A stretch of 48,333 nucleotides of DNA from Bryobacterales bacterium. Lineage in GTDB: Bacteria; Acidobacteriota; Terriglobia; Bryobacterales; Bryobacteraceae. Of this stretch, positions 25,997-38,161 are shown piece after piece (within the stretch, counting starts at the first letter, position 1; each line of letters begins with the position of its first letter). Location: assembly GCA_027459465.1 (NCBI GenBank), contig DAIDIH010000330.1, positions 1-48,333 of the forward strand, written 5' to 3'. Under the pieces are notes generated by a model. The model was not told the origin of the DNA, searched no databases, and saw only the letters and a list, made by a program, of their open reading frames with translations. The position numbers and the translations under genes are program-made.

Positions 25997-28900
25997 GTGA
26001 GCCGAGGGACCGACAGCTCCCGGCTGCCTTCCGATCCGCAGTGGTATCGGGACGCGGTGTTTTACGAGGTTCCGGTCAAGGCGTTCAATGACGGGATTGG
26101 CAACGGTGTCGGCGATTTTCCGGGTCTGACGGAGAAGCTTCCTTATCTCGCGGATCTGGGAATCACGGCGATCTGGCTGCTTCCCTTTTTCCCTTCGCCG
26201 TGGCGGGACGACGGCTACGACATCAGCGACTACAACGCGGTGCATCCGGTTTACGGCTCGCTGCGGGACTTTCAGACGTTTCTGAAACAAGCGCATGCGC
26301 ACGGGCTGCGTGTGGTGACCGAGATGGTGCTGAACCACACCTCCGACCAGCACGTATGGTTTCAGCGCTCACGGCGCGCGCCGCCAGGTTCCCGGTGGCG
26401 GAATTTCTATGTCTGGAGCGACACGACGGACCGCTACCGCGACGCGCGGATCATTTTCAAGGATTTCGAACACTCCAACTGGACCTGGGACCCGGTGGCG
26501 AACGCCTACTTCTGGCACCGGTTCTACTCGCACCAGCCGGATTTGAATTTCGACAATCCGGAGGTGCGCAAGGCGGTGCTCGACGCGGTGGACTTCTGGC
26601 TCGATATGGGCGTGGACGGACTGCGGTTGGATGCGGTGCCGTACCTGTTCGAGCGCGAGGGGACCAACTGCGAGAACCTGCCGGAGACGCACCAGTTTCT
26701 GCGCGAGTTGCGCGCGCACGTTGACGCGAAGTATGAAGACCGCATGCTGCTGGCCGAGGCGAACCAGTGGCCGGAGGACGCGATCTCGTATTTCGGCAAC
26801 GGCGACGAATGCCACATGGCGTTTCATTTCCCGCTGATGCCGCGGCTGTTCATGTCGCTGCGAATGGAGGACCGGTATCCGATCACCGACATTCTGCGGC
26901 TGACGCCGCCGATCCCGGAATCGTGCCAGTGGGCGCTGTTCCTGCGCAACCACGATGAGCTGACGCTCGAGATGGTGACGGATGAAGAACGCGACTACAT
27001 GTACCGCGTCTACGCGCACGACCCCGGCGCGCGGATCAACCTCGGCATAAGGCGAAGGCTGGCGCCGCTGCTCGAAAACGACCGGCGGCGGACGGAACTG
27101 ATGTTCGCGCTCATCCTGTCGCTGCCGGGCACGCCGGTGATCTACTACGGCGACGAGATCGGGATGGGAGACAACTTCTATCTCGGCGACCGGAACGGCG
27201 TCCGCACGCCGATGCAGTGGAGCGGGGACCGGAACGCGGGCTTCTCGCGCGCCAATCCGCAGAAGCTGTACCTGCCGGTGGTGATCGACCCCGAGTATCA
27301 CTACAGCGCGGTCAACGTGGAGAACCAGCAGAACAACCAGCACTCGCTGCTGCGTTGGATGAAGCGGCTGATCGCGCTGCGGCGGCGGCACAAAGCATTC
27401 GGGCGGGGTACGATCCGGTTCCTGAATCCCGAGAACCGGCGCGTGCTGGCCTTCGTGCGGGAGACCGAAAGCGAGCGGGTGCTGGTGGTGGCGAACCTGT
27501 CGCGGTTCACGCAGGCGGTGGAGTTGCCGCTGAGCGACTGGCGGGGCCTGGCGCCCGAAGAAATGTTCGGGCGGAACCGCTTTCCGGCAATCGGCGAGGC
27601 GCCGTACTTCTTGTCGCTGGGGCCGCACGCGTTCTCCTGGTTTCTGCTGCGCGAGCCGGAACCGGAGCGGGAAGCGCTGCAGGACGAGATGCGGTACTTC
27701 ACCGCGCCGGCGATTTCGCTACGGACACTGGACGATGTGTTTGCGGCGGAAAATCTGCAAAAGTTCGAGGCGCGGCTGGGCGATTACCTGAAGACGCGGC
27801 GGTGGTTCCAGGGCAGGTCGCGCACGATCTCGCGGACGAGCATTCTGGATGTGGTCGAGTTCGCCGCAACGTCGTCATACGTGCTGATCGTCGGCGTGAC
27901 GTATCCGAATGACAATCCGGAGACCTACTGCGTTCCCGTGTCGCTGGGGCGGGCGGAAGAAGGCGAGCGGGTGCGGCTTGCGCATCCGGACGTGATTCTG
28001 GCGCAGGTGGAAGACGCGGGTGGGCAGCGCGGGGTGCTGTATAGCGCGACGCGCAACGCGGCTTTCTGCACGGAACTGCTGGGGCTGATGTCGCGGCGGC
28101 GGCGGGTGGCGGGGCAGAAGGGAGAACTGGCCGGAGGGCACAGCCGGGAATTCCGCGCGCTGCTGGGGCCGGCTCGGCCGGCGCTCGAGCCAACGCTGGC
28201 GGCGGCCGACCAGAGCAACAGTTCTCTTCTCTATGGGAGCCGGTTCATCCTGAAGCTGATTCGAAGAATTGAGAGCGGGACGCATCCGGAAGTGGAGATC
28301 GGCGAGGCGATCGCGAAGATGCGCGAGAAGCCGAGCGTGGCGACGTTGGCCGGATGGATTGAATACCGGCCGGAAAGTGGCGGGCCGGCAGTGGCGGGGG
28401 TGCTGCACGGCTACATTCAGCACGAAACGGATGCGTGGCGGTATACGCTCGAAAACCTCAGCCTTTTTTTCGAACATGCGCTGTCGCACGCGGCGTCGAT
28501 CGAGTCGGCGCAGGCGGCGCGGGTGGATCCGTTATCCGGCGAGGACGCGCCGGAGATTGCGCACGAACTCACCGGGTCGTATCTCACCGCGATCCGGGGA
28601 CTGGGCGCGCGGACGGCGGAGTTTCATCTGAGCATGAGCCGGGTGGAGCGGGCGGAGTTCGCGCCGGAGCCGTTCACGGATTTCTACCGCATGGGGCTGT
28701 ATCACGGTCTGCTGGCGACGTGTGCGCGCGTCTTCGACCTGGTGCGGGAGCGGCTGCCGCGGCTTTCCCCAGAATTGAGGGCGGCGTGCGAAGCGGCGGC
28801 CATGCGCCAGACAGAGTGTGAGAACCGGCTGCATGTGCTGCGGGAGCGGCGCATCCGCGCCCAGCGCATCCGCATTCACGGCAGCTACGATTTGCGAAGC

Positions 28901-29335
28901 GCGTTGTATACAGGTAAGGATTTTGTGTTGATCGACCTGGAAGGAGAGCCGGACCGCCCGTTGGGAGAGCGGCGGATCAAGCGTTCTCCGCTGCGCGACG
29001 TGGCGGGCATGATGCAGTCGCTCGCCGACGCCGCGCGCACGGCGGCGGGGAATCTGATGGGAGGGAACGGCACGGCCGAAGCGGCGCAGGCGCGCGTGGC
29101 CGAGTGGGCGGACCTGTGGCGGCAGTGGGCCGGGGCGGAGTTTTTCGCGGGCTACGTGAACACGCCCGGCATCGCGGGTCTGCTGCCTCAGAGCCGGGAG
29201 GAAAGGCGGGTTCTGATGGAAATTTATACTCTTGAGACGGCATTCTACGATCTGGAACACGGTTTGAGCCGGGATGCGGGGAAGGCGGCGATCGCGGCCC
29301 GCGCCATCCTGGACGTATTGGGCGCGAATCGATGA
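25997..29335 (+). CDS. treS: Trehalose synthase fused to a degenerate maltokinase domain
   Basis: A 1112-aa fusion. Residues about 15-560 are a GH13 trehalose synthase that interconverts maltose and trehalose, with catalytic D212 (GLRLDAV), E254 (LLAEANQ) and D320 (RNHDE). The C-terminal ~500 residues match maltokinase (Pep2/Mak), which phosphorylates maltose for GlgE in the classical pathway. In the kinase the catalytic loop, normally HGDYHLGQ, reads HGSYDLRS (961-968), so the catalytic Asp, a His and the metal-binding Gln are all changed, while the following DLEGEP and RSPLRDVAGM are kept. The kinase half may therefore be inactive or regulatory. The start is a GTG at 25997. The gene overlaps treY by 4 bp, starting a treS-treY-treZ operon. 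No glgE is seen here. Confidence 0.93.
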   Translation: MSRGTDSSRLPSDPQWYRDAVFYEVPVKAFNDGIGNGVGDFPGLTEKLPYLADLGITAIWLLPFFPSPWRDDGYDISDYNAVHPVYGSLRDFQTFLKQAHAHGLRVVTEMVLNHTSDQHVWFQRSRRAPPGSRWRNFYVWSDTTDRYRDARIIFKDFEHSNWTWDPVANAYFWHRFYSHQPDLNFDNPEVRKAVLDAVDFWLDMGVDGLRLDAVPYLFEREGTNCENLPETHQFLRELRAHVDAKYEDRMLLAEANQWPEDAISYFGNGDECHMAFHFPLMPRLFMSLRMEDRYPITDILRLTPPIPESCQWALFLRNHDELTLEMVTDEERDYMYRVYAHDPGARINLGIRRRLAPLLENDRRRTELMFALILSLPGTPVIYYGDEIGMGDNFYLGDRNGVRTPMQWSGDRNAGFSRANPQKLYLPVVIDPEYHYSAVNVENQQNNQHSLLRWMKRLIALRRRHKAFGRGTIRFLNPENRRVLAFVRETESERVLVVANLSRFTQAVELPLSDWRGLAPEEMFGRNRFPAIGEAPYFLSLGPHAFSWFLLREPEPEREALQDEMRYFTAPAISLRTLDDVFAAENLQKFEARLGDYLKTRRWFQGRSRTISRTSILDVVEFAATSSYVLIVGVTYPNDNPETYCVPVSLGRAEEGERVRLAHPDVILAQVEDAGGQRGVLYSATRNAAFCTELLGLMSRRRRVAGQKGELAGGHSREFRALLGPARPALEPTLAAADQSNSSLLYGSRFILKLIRRIESGTHPEVEIGEAIAKMREKPSVATLAGWIEYRPESGGPAVAGVLHGYIQHETDAWRYTLENLSLFFEHALSHAASIESAQAARVDPLSGEDAPEIAHELTGSYLTAIRGLGARTAEFHLSMSRVERAEFAPEPFTDFYRMGLYHGLLATCARVFDLVRERLPRLSPELRAACEAAAMRQTECENRLHVLRERRIRAQRIRIHGSYDLRSALYTGKDFVLIDLEGEPDRPLGERRIKRSPLRDVAGMMQSLADAARTAAGNLMGGNGTAEAAQARVAEWADLWRQWAGAEFFAGYVNTPGIAGLLPQSREERRVLMEIYTLETAFYDLEHGLSRDAGKAAIAARAILDVLGANR

Positions 29336-31995
29336 AGCATCCGCGGTCAACGTACCGGCTTCAACTCAATGCGGGATTTCAGTTCGACGCGGCGGGGGTG
29401 GCGGCGGAGTATCTGGCCCGGCTCGGCGTTTCGCACGTGTACTGCTCGCCGTATCTGCAGGCGACGCCGGGCAGCAGCCATGGCTACGACGTGGTCGATC
29501 ATCACCGGGTGAACGCGGATCTGGGCGGCGAGCAGGCGCACGAGCGGTTCTGCCTACGCCTGGGCGAGTTGAACCTCGGCCAGGTGCTCGATATCGTTCC
29601 GAACCACATGGCCGCGGCGGGGCGGCACAACGCCTGGTGGTGGGACATCATGGAAAACGGCCCCGCGAGCCGCTACGCGCCGTACTTCGACATTGACTGG
29701 AACCCACCGGAGGAGAAGCTGCGGAACAAGGTTCTGCTGCCCGTGTTGGGCGATCGTTACGGCCGCGTGCTGGCGGCGGGGGAATTGAAGCTGCAGCGCG
29801 AGGGCGGCGGGTTCGTGATCCGCTACTTCGATCACGAATTCCCGGCCTCGCCGCGCTCCATCGGTCCGCTGCTTCAGAAAGCGGCGGTGGCGGCTTCGAG
29901 CGAGTATCTGGCGTTTCTGGGGGACGGATTTTCCAACCTGCCCTCGTCGCACGCCACCGACTGGCCGAGCGTGCTGGCGCGGCATCGCGACAAGAGCGTG
30001 CTGCGGGAGCTTTTGGGCAAGCTATGCGAGGAGCGGCCGGACATTGCCGCGCGGATCGACGAATGCATTGCGGTGCTGAACGCGAATATCGACGAACTCG
30101 ACGCGCTGATGGGGCAGCAGAACTTCCGGGTTTCCTACTGGCGCGCGGCGGAGCGGGAACTCGTGTACCGCCGCTTTTTCGACGTGAACCACCTGATCGG
30201 GCTGCGCATGGAGAACGCGCAGGTGTTCGAGGACACGCACGCGCTGATGATCGAGTGGCTGCGGCGGGGCGTGATCGACGGGTTGCGGGTGGACCATCCG
30301 GACGGGCTACGGGATCCGCAGCGGTATCTGGAGCGGCTGCGGCGGGCGGCGCCGGACGCCTGGATCATCGTGGAAAAGATTCTGATGCCGGGCGAGACGC
30401 TCAGAAGCTCGTGGCCGGTTGAGGGCACCAGCGGCTACGACTTCCTCAACGCCGCCGGACGGCTGTTCGTGGATCCGCGCGGGGAAGCGGCGATGAACGA
30501 GATCTACCGGGAATTCACCGGCGCTACGCTCGATTGGCCGGCCGTGGTGCACGAGAAGAAGGTGCGGGTGCTGGCCGAGATGCTCGGCAGCGACGTGAAC
30601 CGGCTGACGGCGCTGTTCCTGCAGATCTGCGAGCAGGACCGCGACCACCGCGATTACACGCGGCATGAGATTCACGAGGCGGTGCGCGAGGCGGCGGCTT
30701 CGTTTCCCGTGTACCGGACGTACGTGCAGGCCGAGACGGGCGAGATCACGGGCGGGGACGAGGAGTTCGTCCGGCAGGCGATGGAAACGGCACGGTCGTG
30801 GCGGCCGGACCTCGATCCCGAACTGTTCGCGTTCCTGGGACGCCTGCTGAGGCTCGAAGCGGGAGGCGCGCTGGGCGCCGAGTTCGTGATGTTGTTCCAG
30901 CAGTTGACCGGGCCGGCGATGGCCAAGGGCGTCGAGGATACGGCGTTTTACTCGTATCTGCGGCTGGCCTCGAACAACGAAGTCGGAGGCAGTCCGGAAC
31001 GGTTTTCCTCCACGCTCGACGAGTTTCATCAGTTCTGCGCGCACCTGAGCGAGCACTGGCCGCACACGATGCTGACCACGAGTACGCACGACACCAAGCG
31101 CGGCGAAGACGTGCGGCTGCGGATCGCTCAACTCAGCTTCGTCGTCCCGGAGTGGAGCGAAGCCGTCCGGCGATGGGCGGCGGCGAACGAGCGGTACAAG
31201 ACCAACCGCATGCCGGACCACAAAACCGAGTATCTGCTGTATCAAACCCTGGTGGGCGCCTGGCCGATCTCAAGCGGCCGGCTGTGGGAGTATATGCGAA
31301 AAGCCGCGCGCGAGGGCAAGGAGTTCACGTCCTGGACCGCGCCGGAGGAAAATTTCGAGACGGCGCTGAAGAGCTTCATCGAAGCGGTGTTAGCCGATGC
31401 AGAGTTCCTCCGGGACTTCGAAGCGTTTCTTGCGCCCGTGGTGCGGCGCGGGCGGCTGGCGTCGTTGGCGCATACTCTGCTGAAGATGACCGCGCCGGGC
31501 GTTCCGGATATTTATCAGGGCACGGAGTTGTGGGACCTGAACCTGGTCGATCCCGACAACCGGCGGCCGGTGGACTTCGCGCTGCGGGCGCGGCTGCTCG
31601 AGGAGTTGGATGGGCTCTCGGTGGAGCAGATCCTCGATCGGTTCGATGACGCGCTGCCGAAGCTGTATACGATCCGGCAGTGCCTGCGCGTACGCAACGA
31701 GCGGCCGTCGAGTTTCAGCGCGCGGGGCAACTACCGGGCATTGTGGGCAACGGGGCCGCGGTCGGCCGACGCGGTGGCGTTCGAGCGCGGCGGGGACGTG
31801 ATCTCCGTGGCGCCGCGGTGGTTTCAGGACGGAGCCGGCGCGGACGGTTGGGACCGGACGCTGATCGAGTTGCCGGCCGGCGAGTGGACGAACCGGCTTT
31901 CCGGCGAGACGCTCGGCTCGGGCAAGATCAGCCTCGACCGGCTGCTAAAACATTTTCCGGTCGCTTTGTTGACGAACGGGCGGGGCGCGGCGTGA
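29332..31995 (+). CDS. treY: Maltooligosyltrehalose synthase TreY
   Basis: An 887-aa GH13 enzyme that converts the reducing end of maltodextrins into an alpha-1,1-linked trehalose unit. The N-terminus STYRLQLNAGF followed by HVYCSPYLQATPGSSHGYD is diagnostic of TreY, and VLDIVPNHMA is the first GH13 region. The catalytic Asp is D321 in GLRVDHPDG, the acid is in WIIVEKIL, and STHDTKRGEDVR is the C-terminal signature. Start and stop overlap both neighbours by 4 bp (ATGA with treS, GTGA with treZ), so translation is probably coupled. The length is in the normal family range. Together with TreZ it makes trehalose from glycogen-type glucans. Confidence 0.97.
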   Translation: MKHPRSTYRLQLNAGFQFDAAGVAAEYLARLGVSHVYCSPYLQATPGSSHGYDVVDHHRVNADLGGEQAHERFCLRLGELNLGQVLDIVPNHMAAAGRHNAWWWDIMENGPASRYAPYFDIDWNPPEEKLRNKVLLPVLGDRYGRVLAAGELKLQREGGGFVIRYFDHEFPASPRSIGPLLQKAAVAASSEYLAFLGDGFSNLPSSHATDWPSVLARHRDKSVLRELLGKLCEERPDIAARIDECIAVLNANIDELDALMGQQNFRVSYWRAAERELVYRRFFDVNHLIGLRMENAQVFEDTHALMIEWLRRGVIDGLRVDHPDGLRDPQRYLERLRRAAPDAWIIVEKILMPGETLRSSWPVEGTSGYDFLNAAGRLFVDPRGEAAMNEIYREFTGATLDWPAVVHEKKVRVLAEMLGSDVNRLTALFLQICEQDRDHRDYTRHEIHEAVREAAASFPVYRTYVQAETGEITGGDEEFVRQAMETARSWRPDLDPELFAFLGRLLRLEAGGALGAEFVMLFQQLTGPAMAKGVEDTAFYSYLRLASNNEVGGSPERFSSTLDEFHQFCAHLSEHWPHTMLTTSTHDTKRGEDVRLRIAQLSFVVPEWSEAVRRWAAANERYKTNRMPDHKTEYLLYQTLVGAWPISSGRLWEYMRKAAREGKEFTSWTAPEENFETALKSFIEAVLADAEFLRDFEAFLAPVVRRGRLASLAHTLLKMTAPGVPDIYQGTELWDLNLVDPDNRRPVDFALRARLLEELDGLSVEQILDRFDDALPKLYTIRQCLRVRNERPSSFSARGNYRALWATGPRSADAVAFERGGDVISVAPRWFQDGAGADGWDRTLIELPAGEWTNRLSGETLGSGKISLDRLLKHFPVALLTNGRGAA

Positions 31996-33767
31996 GGCAG
32001 CCGAGGGTCTGGGCTCCGGCGGCCAAGCGCGTCCAGGTGCATTTCGACGGCCGCACACTCGACATGACGGCCGCCGAAGGCGGGTGGTGGGCCGCGCCGG
32101 AAGACGCCGCCCAGGCGGAGGCGGACTACTCGTTTCTCATCGATGACGGCGACCCGTTACCGGACCCGCGCTCGCCCTGGCAGCCCTACGGCGTCCACGG
32201 GCCGTCGCGGATGGTGGACCACGCGGCGTTCCGGTGGAGGGACGCGAACTTTCAAGCGCGCCCGCTGGCCTCCGCCGTCGTCTACGAACTGCACACGGGC
32301 ACGTTTACGCCCGAAGGCACGTTTGAAGGCGCGATCGCGAAACTCGACCACCTGGTGGAACTCGGCGTGACGCACGTGGAACTGATGCCGGTGTGCGAGT
32401 TTCCCGGCCGCCGCGGCTGGGGCTACGACGGCGTAGATCTGTTCGCGCCGCACCATGCCTACGGCGGGCCGCTGGGCTTGAAGCGGCTTGTGGATGCCTG
32501 CCACGCGCGCGGCCTCGGCGTGCTGCTGGACGTGGTTTACAACCACCTGGGGCCTTCGGGAAATTATCTGGCCCGCTACGGCCCGTATTTCACAGCCCGG
32601 CACCATACGCCATGGGGCGAAGCGTTGAACCTCGATGGGCCAGGCAGCGACGAAGTGCGGCGCCTCCTCTGCGACAACGCGAAGATGTGGCTGCGGGATT
32701 ACCACATGGACGGGCTTCGGCTCGATGCGATCCATTCGCTGTTCGATCAGTCGGCAACGCATTTTCTCGAGCAGTTGTCGGCCGAGATCGAGGAGTTGTC
32801 GGCGCACCTTGGCCGGCGCTTGGTGTTGATCGCCGAAAGCGACTTGAACGATCCGCGGGTGGTGCGGCCGCGCGAATGCGGCGGCTATGGATTCGACGCG
32901 CAGTGGAGCGACGATTTTCATCACGCGCTGCACGCATCGCTCACCGGCGAGCGGAACGGCTACTACCGCGGCTTTGGCACGCTCGGTGCAATCGCAAAGG
33001 CGCTGCGGCACGCCTATGTTTACGACGGCCAGTACGCGCCGCACCGCAAGCGCCGGTACGGACGCTCGACCACCGGGCTGCCGGCGTCTCGTTTTCTCGC
33101 GTATCTGCAGAACCACGACCAGGTCGGCAATCGCGCGCAGGGAGAACGGCTCGGGCATCTGATTTCCGACGGACGCCTGCGCGCGGGGGTAGCGCTGCTG
33201 CTGCTCTCTCCGTTCCCGCCGATGCTGTTTCAAGGCGAGGAGTTCGCGGCCTCAACTCCATTTCAGTTTTTCACCGAGCATGAGGAAGAACTGGGGCGCG
33301 CGATCACGCGGGGGCGCCAGCGGGAGTTCGCGGCGTTCGGCTGGGAGGAAGCTTCGATTCCGGACCCGCAGGATGCGGCGACGTTCGAGCGGTCGAAACT
33401 ACGGTGGGAGGAGGCGCAGAGCGCCCGCGGCGCTTCGATCTTCAATTGGTACCGCAGCCTGATCCGCCTGCGGCGCCTGTTTCCGTCGCTGGCGGACGCG
33501 CGCATGGACCGCGTGAGCACGCTTCTGGACGAAGACCAGCAGTGGCTGACTATGCGGCGAGGCCCGGTTTACCTGCTGTGCAACTTCGCCGGCGAGCCGC
33601 GCCGGGTGCCGCTGGCGATCCCCGAAGCTGTGCTGCTGCTGGCTTCCACCGAGGGCGTGAAGATCGGCCCCAAGGACATCGAAGTCCCGGCGGAGGCGGC
33701 GGCGGTCGTCGCCGACGGGCGCGAAACGGAAACCGAGGCGTGGCGGCGAGAACAACGCAACGTGTGA
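31992..33767 (+). CDS. treZ: Maltooligosyltrehalose trehalohydrolase TreZ
   Basis: A 591-aa GH13 enzyme that releases free trehalose from the product of TreY. An N-terminal early-set/CBM48-like domain (RVWAPAAKRVQVHF) precedes the barrel. The catalytic residues are D245 (GLRLDAIHS), E282 (LIAESDLND) and D376 (QNHDQVGN). I chose the GTG at 31992, overlapping the treY stop (GTGA), because the N-terminal domain begins there; the frame open from 31680 lies inside treY and codes for no domain. It completes the treS-treY-treZ operon. Confidence 0.96.
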   Translation: MRQPRVWAPAAKRVQVHFDGRTLDMTAAEGGWWAAPEDAAQAEADYSFLIDDGDPLPDPRSPWQPYGVHGPSRMVDHAAFRWRDANFQARPLASAVVYELHTGTFTPEGTFEGAIAKLDHLVELGVTHVELMPVCEFPGRRGWGYDGVDLFAPHHAYGGPLGLKRLVDACHARGLGVLLDVVYNHLGPSGNYLARYGPYFTARHHTPWGEALNLDGPGSDEVRRLLCDNAKMWLRDYHMDGLRLDAIHSLFDQSATHFLEQLSAEIEELSAHLGRRLVLIAESDLNDPRVVRPRECGGYGFDAQWSDDFHHALHASLTGERNGYYRGFGTLGAIAKALRHAYVYDGQYAPHRKRRYGRSTTGLPASRFLAYLQNHDQVGNRAQGERLGHLISDGRLRAGVALLLLSPFPPMLFQGEEFAASTPFQFFTEHEEELGRAITRGRQREFAAFGWEEASIPDPQDAATFERSKLRWEEAQSARGASIFNWYRSLIRLRRLFPSLADARMDRVSTLLDEDQQWLTMRRGPVYLLCNFAGEPRRVPLAIPEAVLLLASTEGVKIGPKDIEVPAEAAAVVADGRETETEAWRREQRNV

Positions 33768-33787
33768 GCCAAGCTAAAATCGCACAC

Positions 33788-34270
33788 ATGGAACTGCACG
33801 CCGTCCCGCTCACGATTCCCCGGGACTCGAACCTGATTGTGGGCCAAAGCCACTTCATCAAAACCGTCGAAGACGTCTACGAAGCGATTGTGAACGCGAA
33901 CCCGGGGATGAAGTTCGGCATCGCTTTCAATGAAGCCTCCGGTCCGCGCCTGATCCGTGCCGACGGCAACGACGCGGAACTACGCGAGGCGGCGGTAGCG
34001 AATGCGCAGGCGATCGGCGCGGGCCATGTCTTCGTGGTGGCGCTGCGCAACGGTTTTCCGGTGAACGTGAAAAACGCTCTGCTGGCGACGCCGGAGGTGT
34101 GTACGATCTTTTGCGCGACGGCCAATCCGGTGGAAGTAATCGTGGCGGAAACCAAGCAGGGGCGCGGCGTGCTGGGCGTGGTGGACGGCGAGCCGCCGCT
34201 GGGCGTGGAGACGCCCGAGGACGCGCAGAAGCGCCACGGATTCCTGCGCGCGATCGGCTACAAGCGCTGA
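33788..34270 (+). CDS. Adenosine-specific kinase family protein
   Basis: A 160-aa cytoplasmic protein of the small adenosine-specific kinase family (archaeal and bacterial). Recognisable segments are KTVEDVYEAIVNANPGMKFGI, GHVFVVALRNGFPVNVKNAL and VCTIFCATANPVEVIV, covering the whole length. The family binds adenosine or nucleotides; kinase activity comes from one structural family and is not shown by motifs here. It starts 20 bp after treZ without an overlap. A TAAAAT precedes it, but as that is only ~10 bases from the start it is more likely incidental. The longer frame from 33404 lies in treZ and is rejected. Confidence 0.85.
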   Translation: MELHAVPLTIPRDSNLIVGQSHFIKTVEDVYEAIVNANPGMKFGIAFNEASGPRLIRADGNDAELREAAVANAQAIGAGHVFVVALRNGFPVNVKNALLATPEVCTIFCATANPVEVIVAETKQGRGVLGVVDGEPPLGVETPEDAQKRHGFLRAIGYKR

Positions 34271-35959
34271 CCGCGCGGCGATGTTCCTGCTCGACTGGTT
34301 TCATAGCTTCCTCCCGCTACTGAACCCGCTCGGCTTCGGCGCGCAGGATTTCGTTCTGCTCGCCTTCGCCGTGCTGGTGGCGGCAATGGCTTTCGCCGGG
34401 GGGCCGTTCGTCGAGCGCATCGGGCGGCCGCTGGCGGATCGGCCCGTGGCCGCGATGGCCGTGCTGGGGGCGCTGCCGGTGGCGCTTCGCCTGATGCTGA
34501 TCGCGCATCATCCGATTCCGCGGCCGGAAGTTTCCGACGATTTCAGTTACCTGCTTGTCGCCGACACGCTGCGCCACTTCCGGCTAGCCAACCCGCCGCA
34601 CGCCCTGCCGCAGTTTTTCGAAACATATTTCGCCCTGCAGCAGCCAACGTACAGCTCGATTTTTCCGATCGGGCCGGGGTTGTGGATCGCGCTGGGTTGG
34701 ATGCTCGCCGGCCATCCGTGGGCCGGCGTGGCGCTATCGGAAGCCGCGCTCGGCGCCGCGTGTTTCTGGATGCTGCGGGCCTGGACCACGCCACTGTGGG
34801 CGCTGGCGGGCGGGCTTCTGGCGGTGTTGGAGTTCGGCCCGCTGAGCCAGTGGATGAACAGCTACTGGGGCGGAAGCGTGGCGGCGTTCGCAGGCTGTCT
34901 GGTGTTCGGCGCGGCGGCGCGCCTGCGTTGCGGACCGGGCCGCCGGAATGCCTTGCTGCTGGGCGCGGGGCTCGGCCTGCACGTGCTGACGCGCCCCTAC
35001 GAGTCGATCTTTTTGTTTGCGGCCGCGGGGATCGTGCTGGCGCCGTGGAAGCCGGGTTTGTTGCGCTCGCTGCGGGTCACGGCGGCTGCGCTTGCGCCCG
35101 CCCTGCTGCTGGTGGCCGCGCACAACAAGGCCGTGACGGGCTCCTGGACCACGCTGCCGTATCGGCTCAGCCAGGTGCAGTACGGCGTCCCCGCCTCGCT
35201 GACCTTTCAACCAATGCCGAAGCCGCACCGCGCGCTCACGCCGGAACAGCAGCTTGATTACGACACCCAGGCGGCGGTTCACGGTCCGCTCCCCGATACG
35301 ATTCCGCGCTATGTGTCGCGGCTTGCCGGGCGCGCGCGCTTCTACCGGTTCTTCTTCGTCGCGCCGTTGTATTTGGCGCTGCCGTTCTTTCTGCTCACGC
35401 TGCGCCGTCCTCTCAACGCGGCCGCGGCTGCGTCGATTCTGCTGTTCGCGCTCGGCACGAACTTTTATCCGTACTTTTACACGCACTACATCGCCGCGCT
35501 CGCGCCCGTGTTCGTCTTCGTGGCCGTGGCGTCGCTGGAACGGCTTTCAAAAGTGCGTCTGCACGGATTCGACTCCGGCGCGCCCGCCGCCCGGATGCTG
35601 CTGTTTCTCGCCGCCGCGCATTTCGCGTTCTGGTTTGGAATTCACCTGTTCGAGCGGCCGGCATTCGCCGGACTGATCCGCTACGAGACATGGGATGCGA
35701 TCGAAGACCCCGACCCGCTGGGCCGGTATGCGGTGGAAGCGCAGCTTGACGCCGCGCCGGGCGGGCAGTTGGTGTTCGTTCGCTACTCCGCCGGCCACCG
35801 TTTCCACGAATGGGTCCACAACGCGGCCGATATCGACGCGGCGCGGATTGTCTGGGCGCGGGATTTAGGCGAGGAGGCGAACAAGGCGCTGCTTGCGCAC
35901 TATCCCCAGCGCCGCGCGTGGCTGCTGTATCCGGACCTTCAGCCTCCCCGGTTGGTTCC

Positions 35960-37576
<1,617 letters not shown>

Positions 37577-37648
37577 GTGCGCACCTCGGAACCCTCTCGA
37601 GAGAAAACCTCGATCCAGGTGGACCTAGAATATCACCGCTTCAGCGGG

Positions 37649-38161
37649 TCAGTTCCTGGCGGCCTCATGGAGGCGCTCGCGGGCGGTCGAAAGCCCAGTG
37701 GCGTCCGGCGGACCGGCCCATTTCCAGACGATCTGCCCGGTGCGGGAAATCAGCACGAGATACGCGCCGTCGGAATCCGAAAAGCCGCAGAGCTTCTTCC
37801 ACACGTCTTCGCCGTGTAGCAGGACCAGAAACGTGGCGCGCTTGTCCTTCGGGATGCCGGAGCGGATGCCCGAGACGACCATGCCGCGGACCAGCCGCGG
37901 CACATCTTGCAAGACGGCGACGGTGTAGCAAGTCGTGCCGGTTTCCGCGCAGTCTGTTTCGAGTTGCTTGCTCCAGACGGAAGTGGGCTTCGATGAGGCG
38001 TGGCTGAAGCCGACGATGAACAGCGCCGCGTGGCCTTGGGAGTCGGCCGGCAGCGTGAGCTTCGAGCCGGCGAGCGTTTGAAATTCGGTAGTAGGAAGCG
38101 TCTGCGCGCGAGCCGCAAGCAGCGAAAGCGCACCGAGAAAAGCAAGCACTCGTGCGGTCAT
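37649..38161 (-). CDS. Secreted thioredoxin-fold-like hypothetical protein
   Basis: A 170-aa protein with a signal peptide (about 1-19) and a body that reads like a thioredoxin or peroxiredoxin fold: FQTLAGSKLTLP, then HAALFIVGFSHASSK, a middle Cys pair (ETDCAETGTTCYTV) and a late strand LVLISRTGQIVWKWAG. The usual CxxC is absent, so a redox role is doubtful. Its start overlaps the stop of the PD40 gene upstream by 4 bp (ATGA), so the two are probably one transcript. I do not recognise a specific family. Confidence 0.68.
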   Translation of the reverse strand: MTARVLAFLGALSLLAARAQTLPTTEFQTLAGSKLTLPADSQGHAALFIVGFSHASSKPTSVWSKQLETDCAETGTTCYTVAVLQDVPRLVRGMVVSGIRSGIPKDKRATFLVLLHGEDVWKKLCGFSDSDGAYLVLISRTGQIVWKWAGPPDATGLSTARERLHEAARN

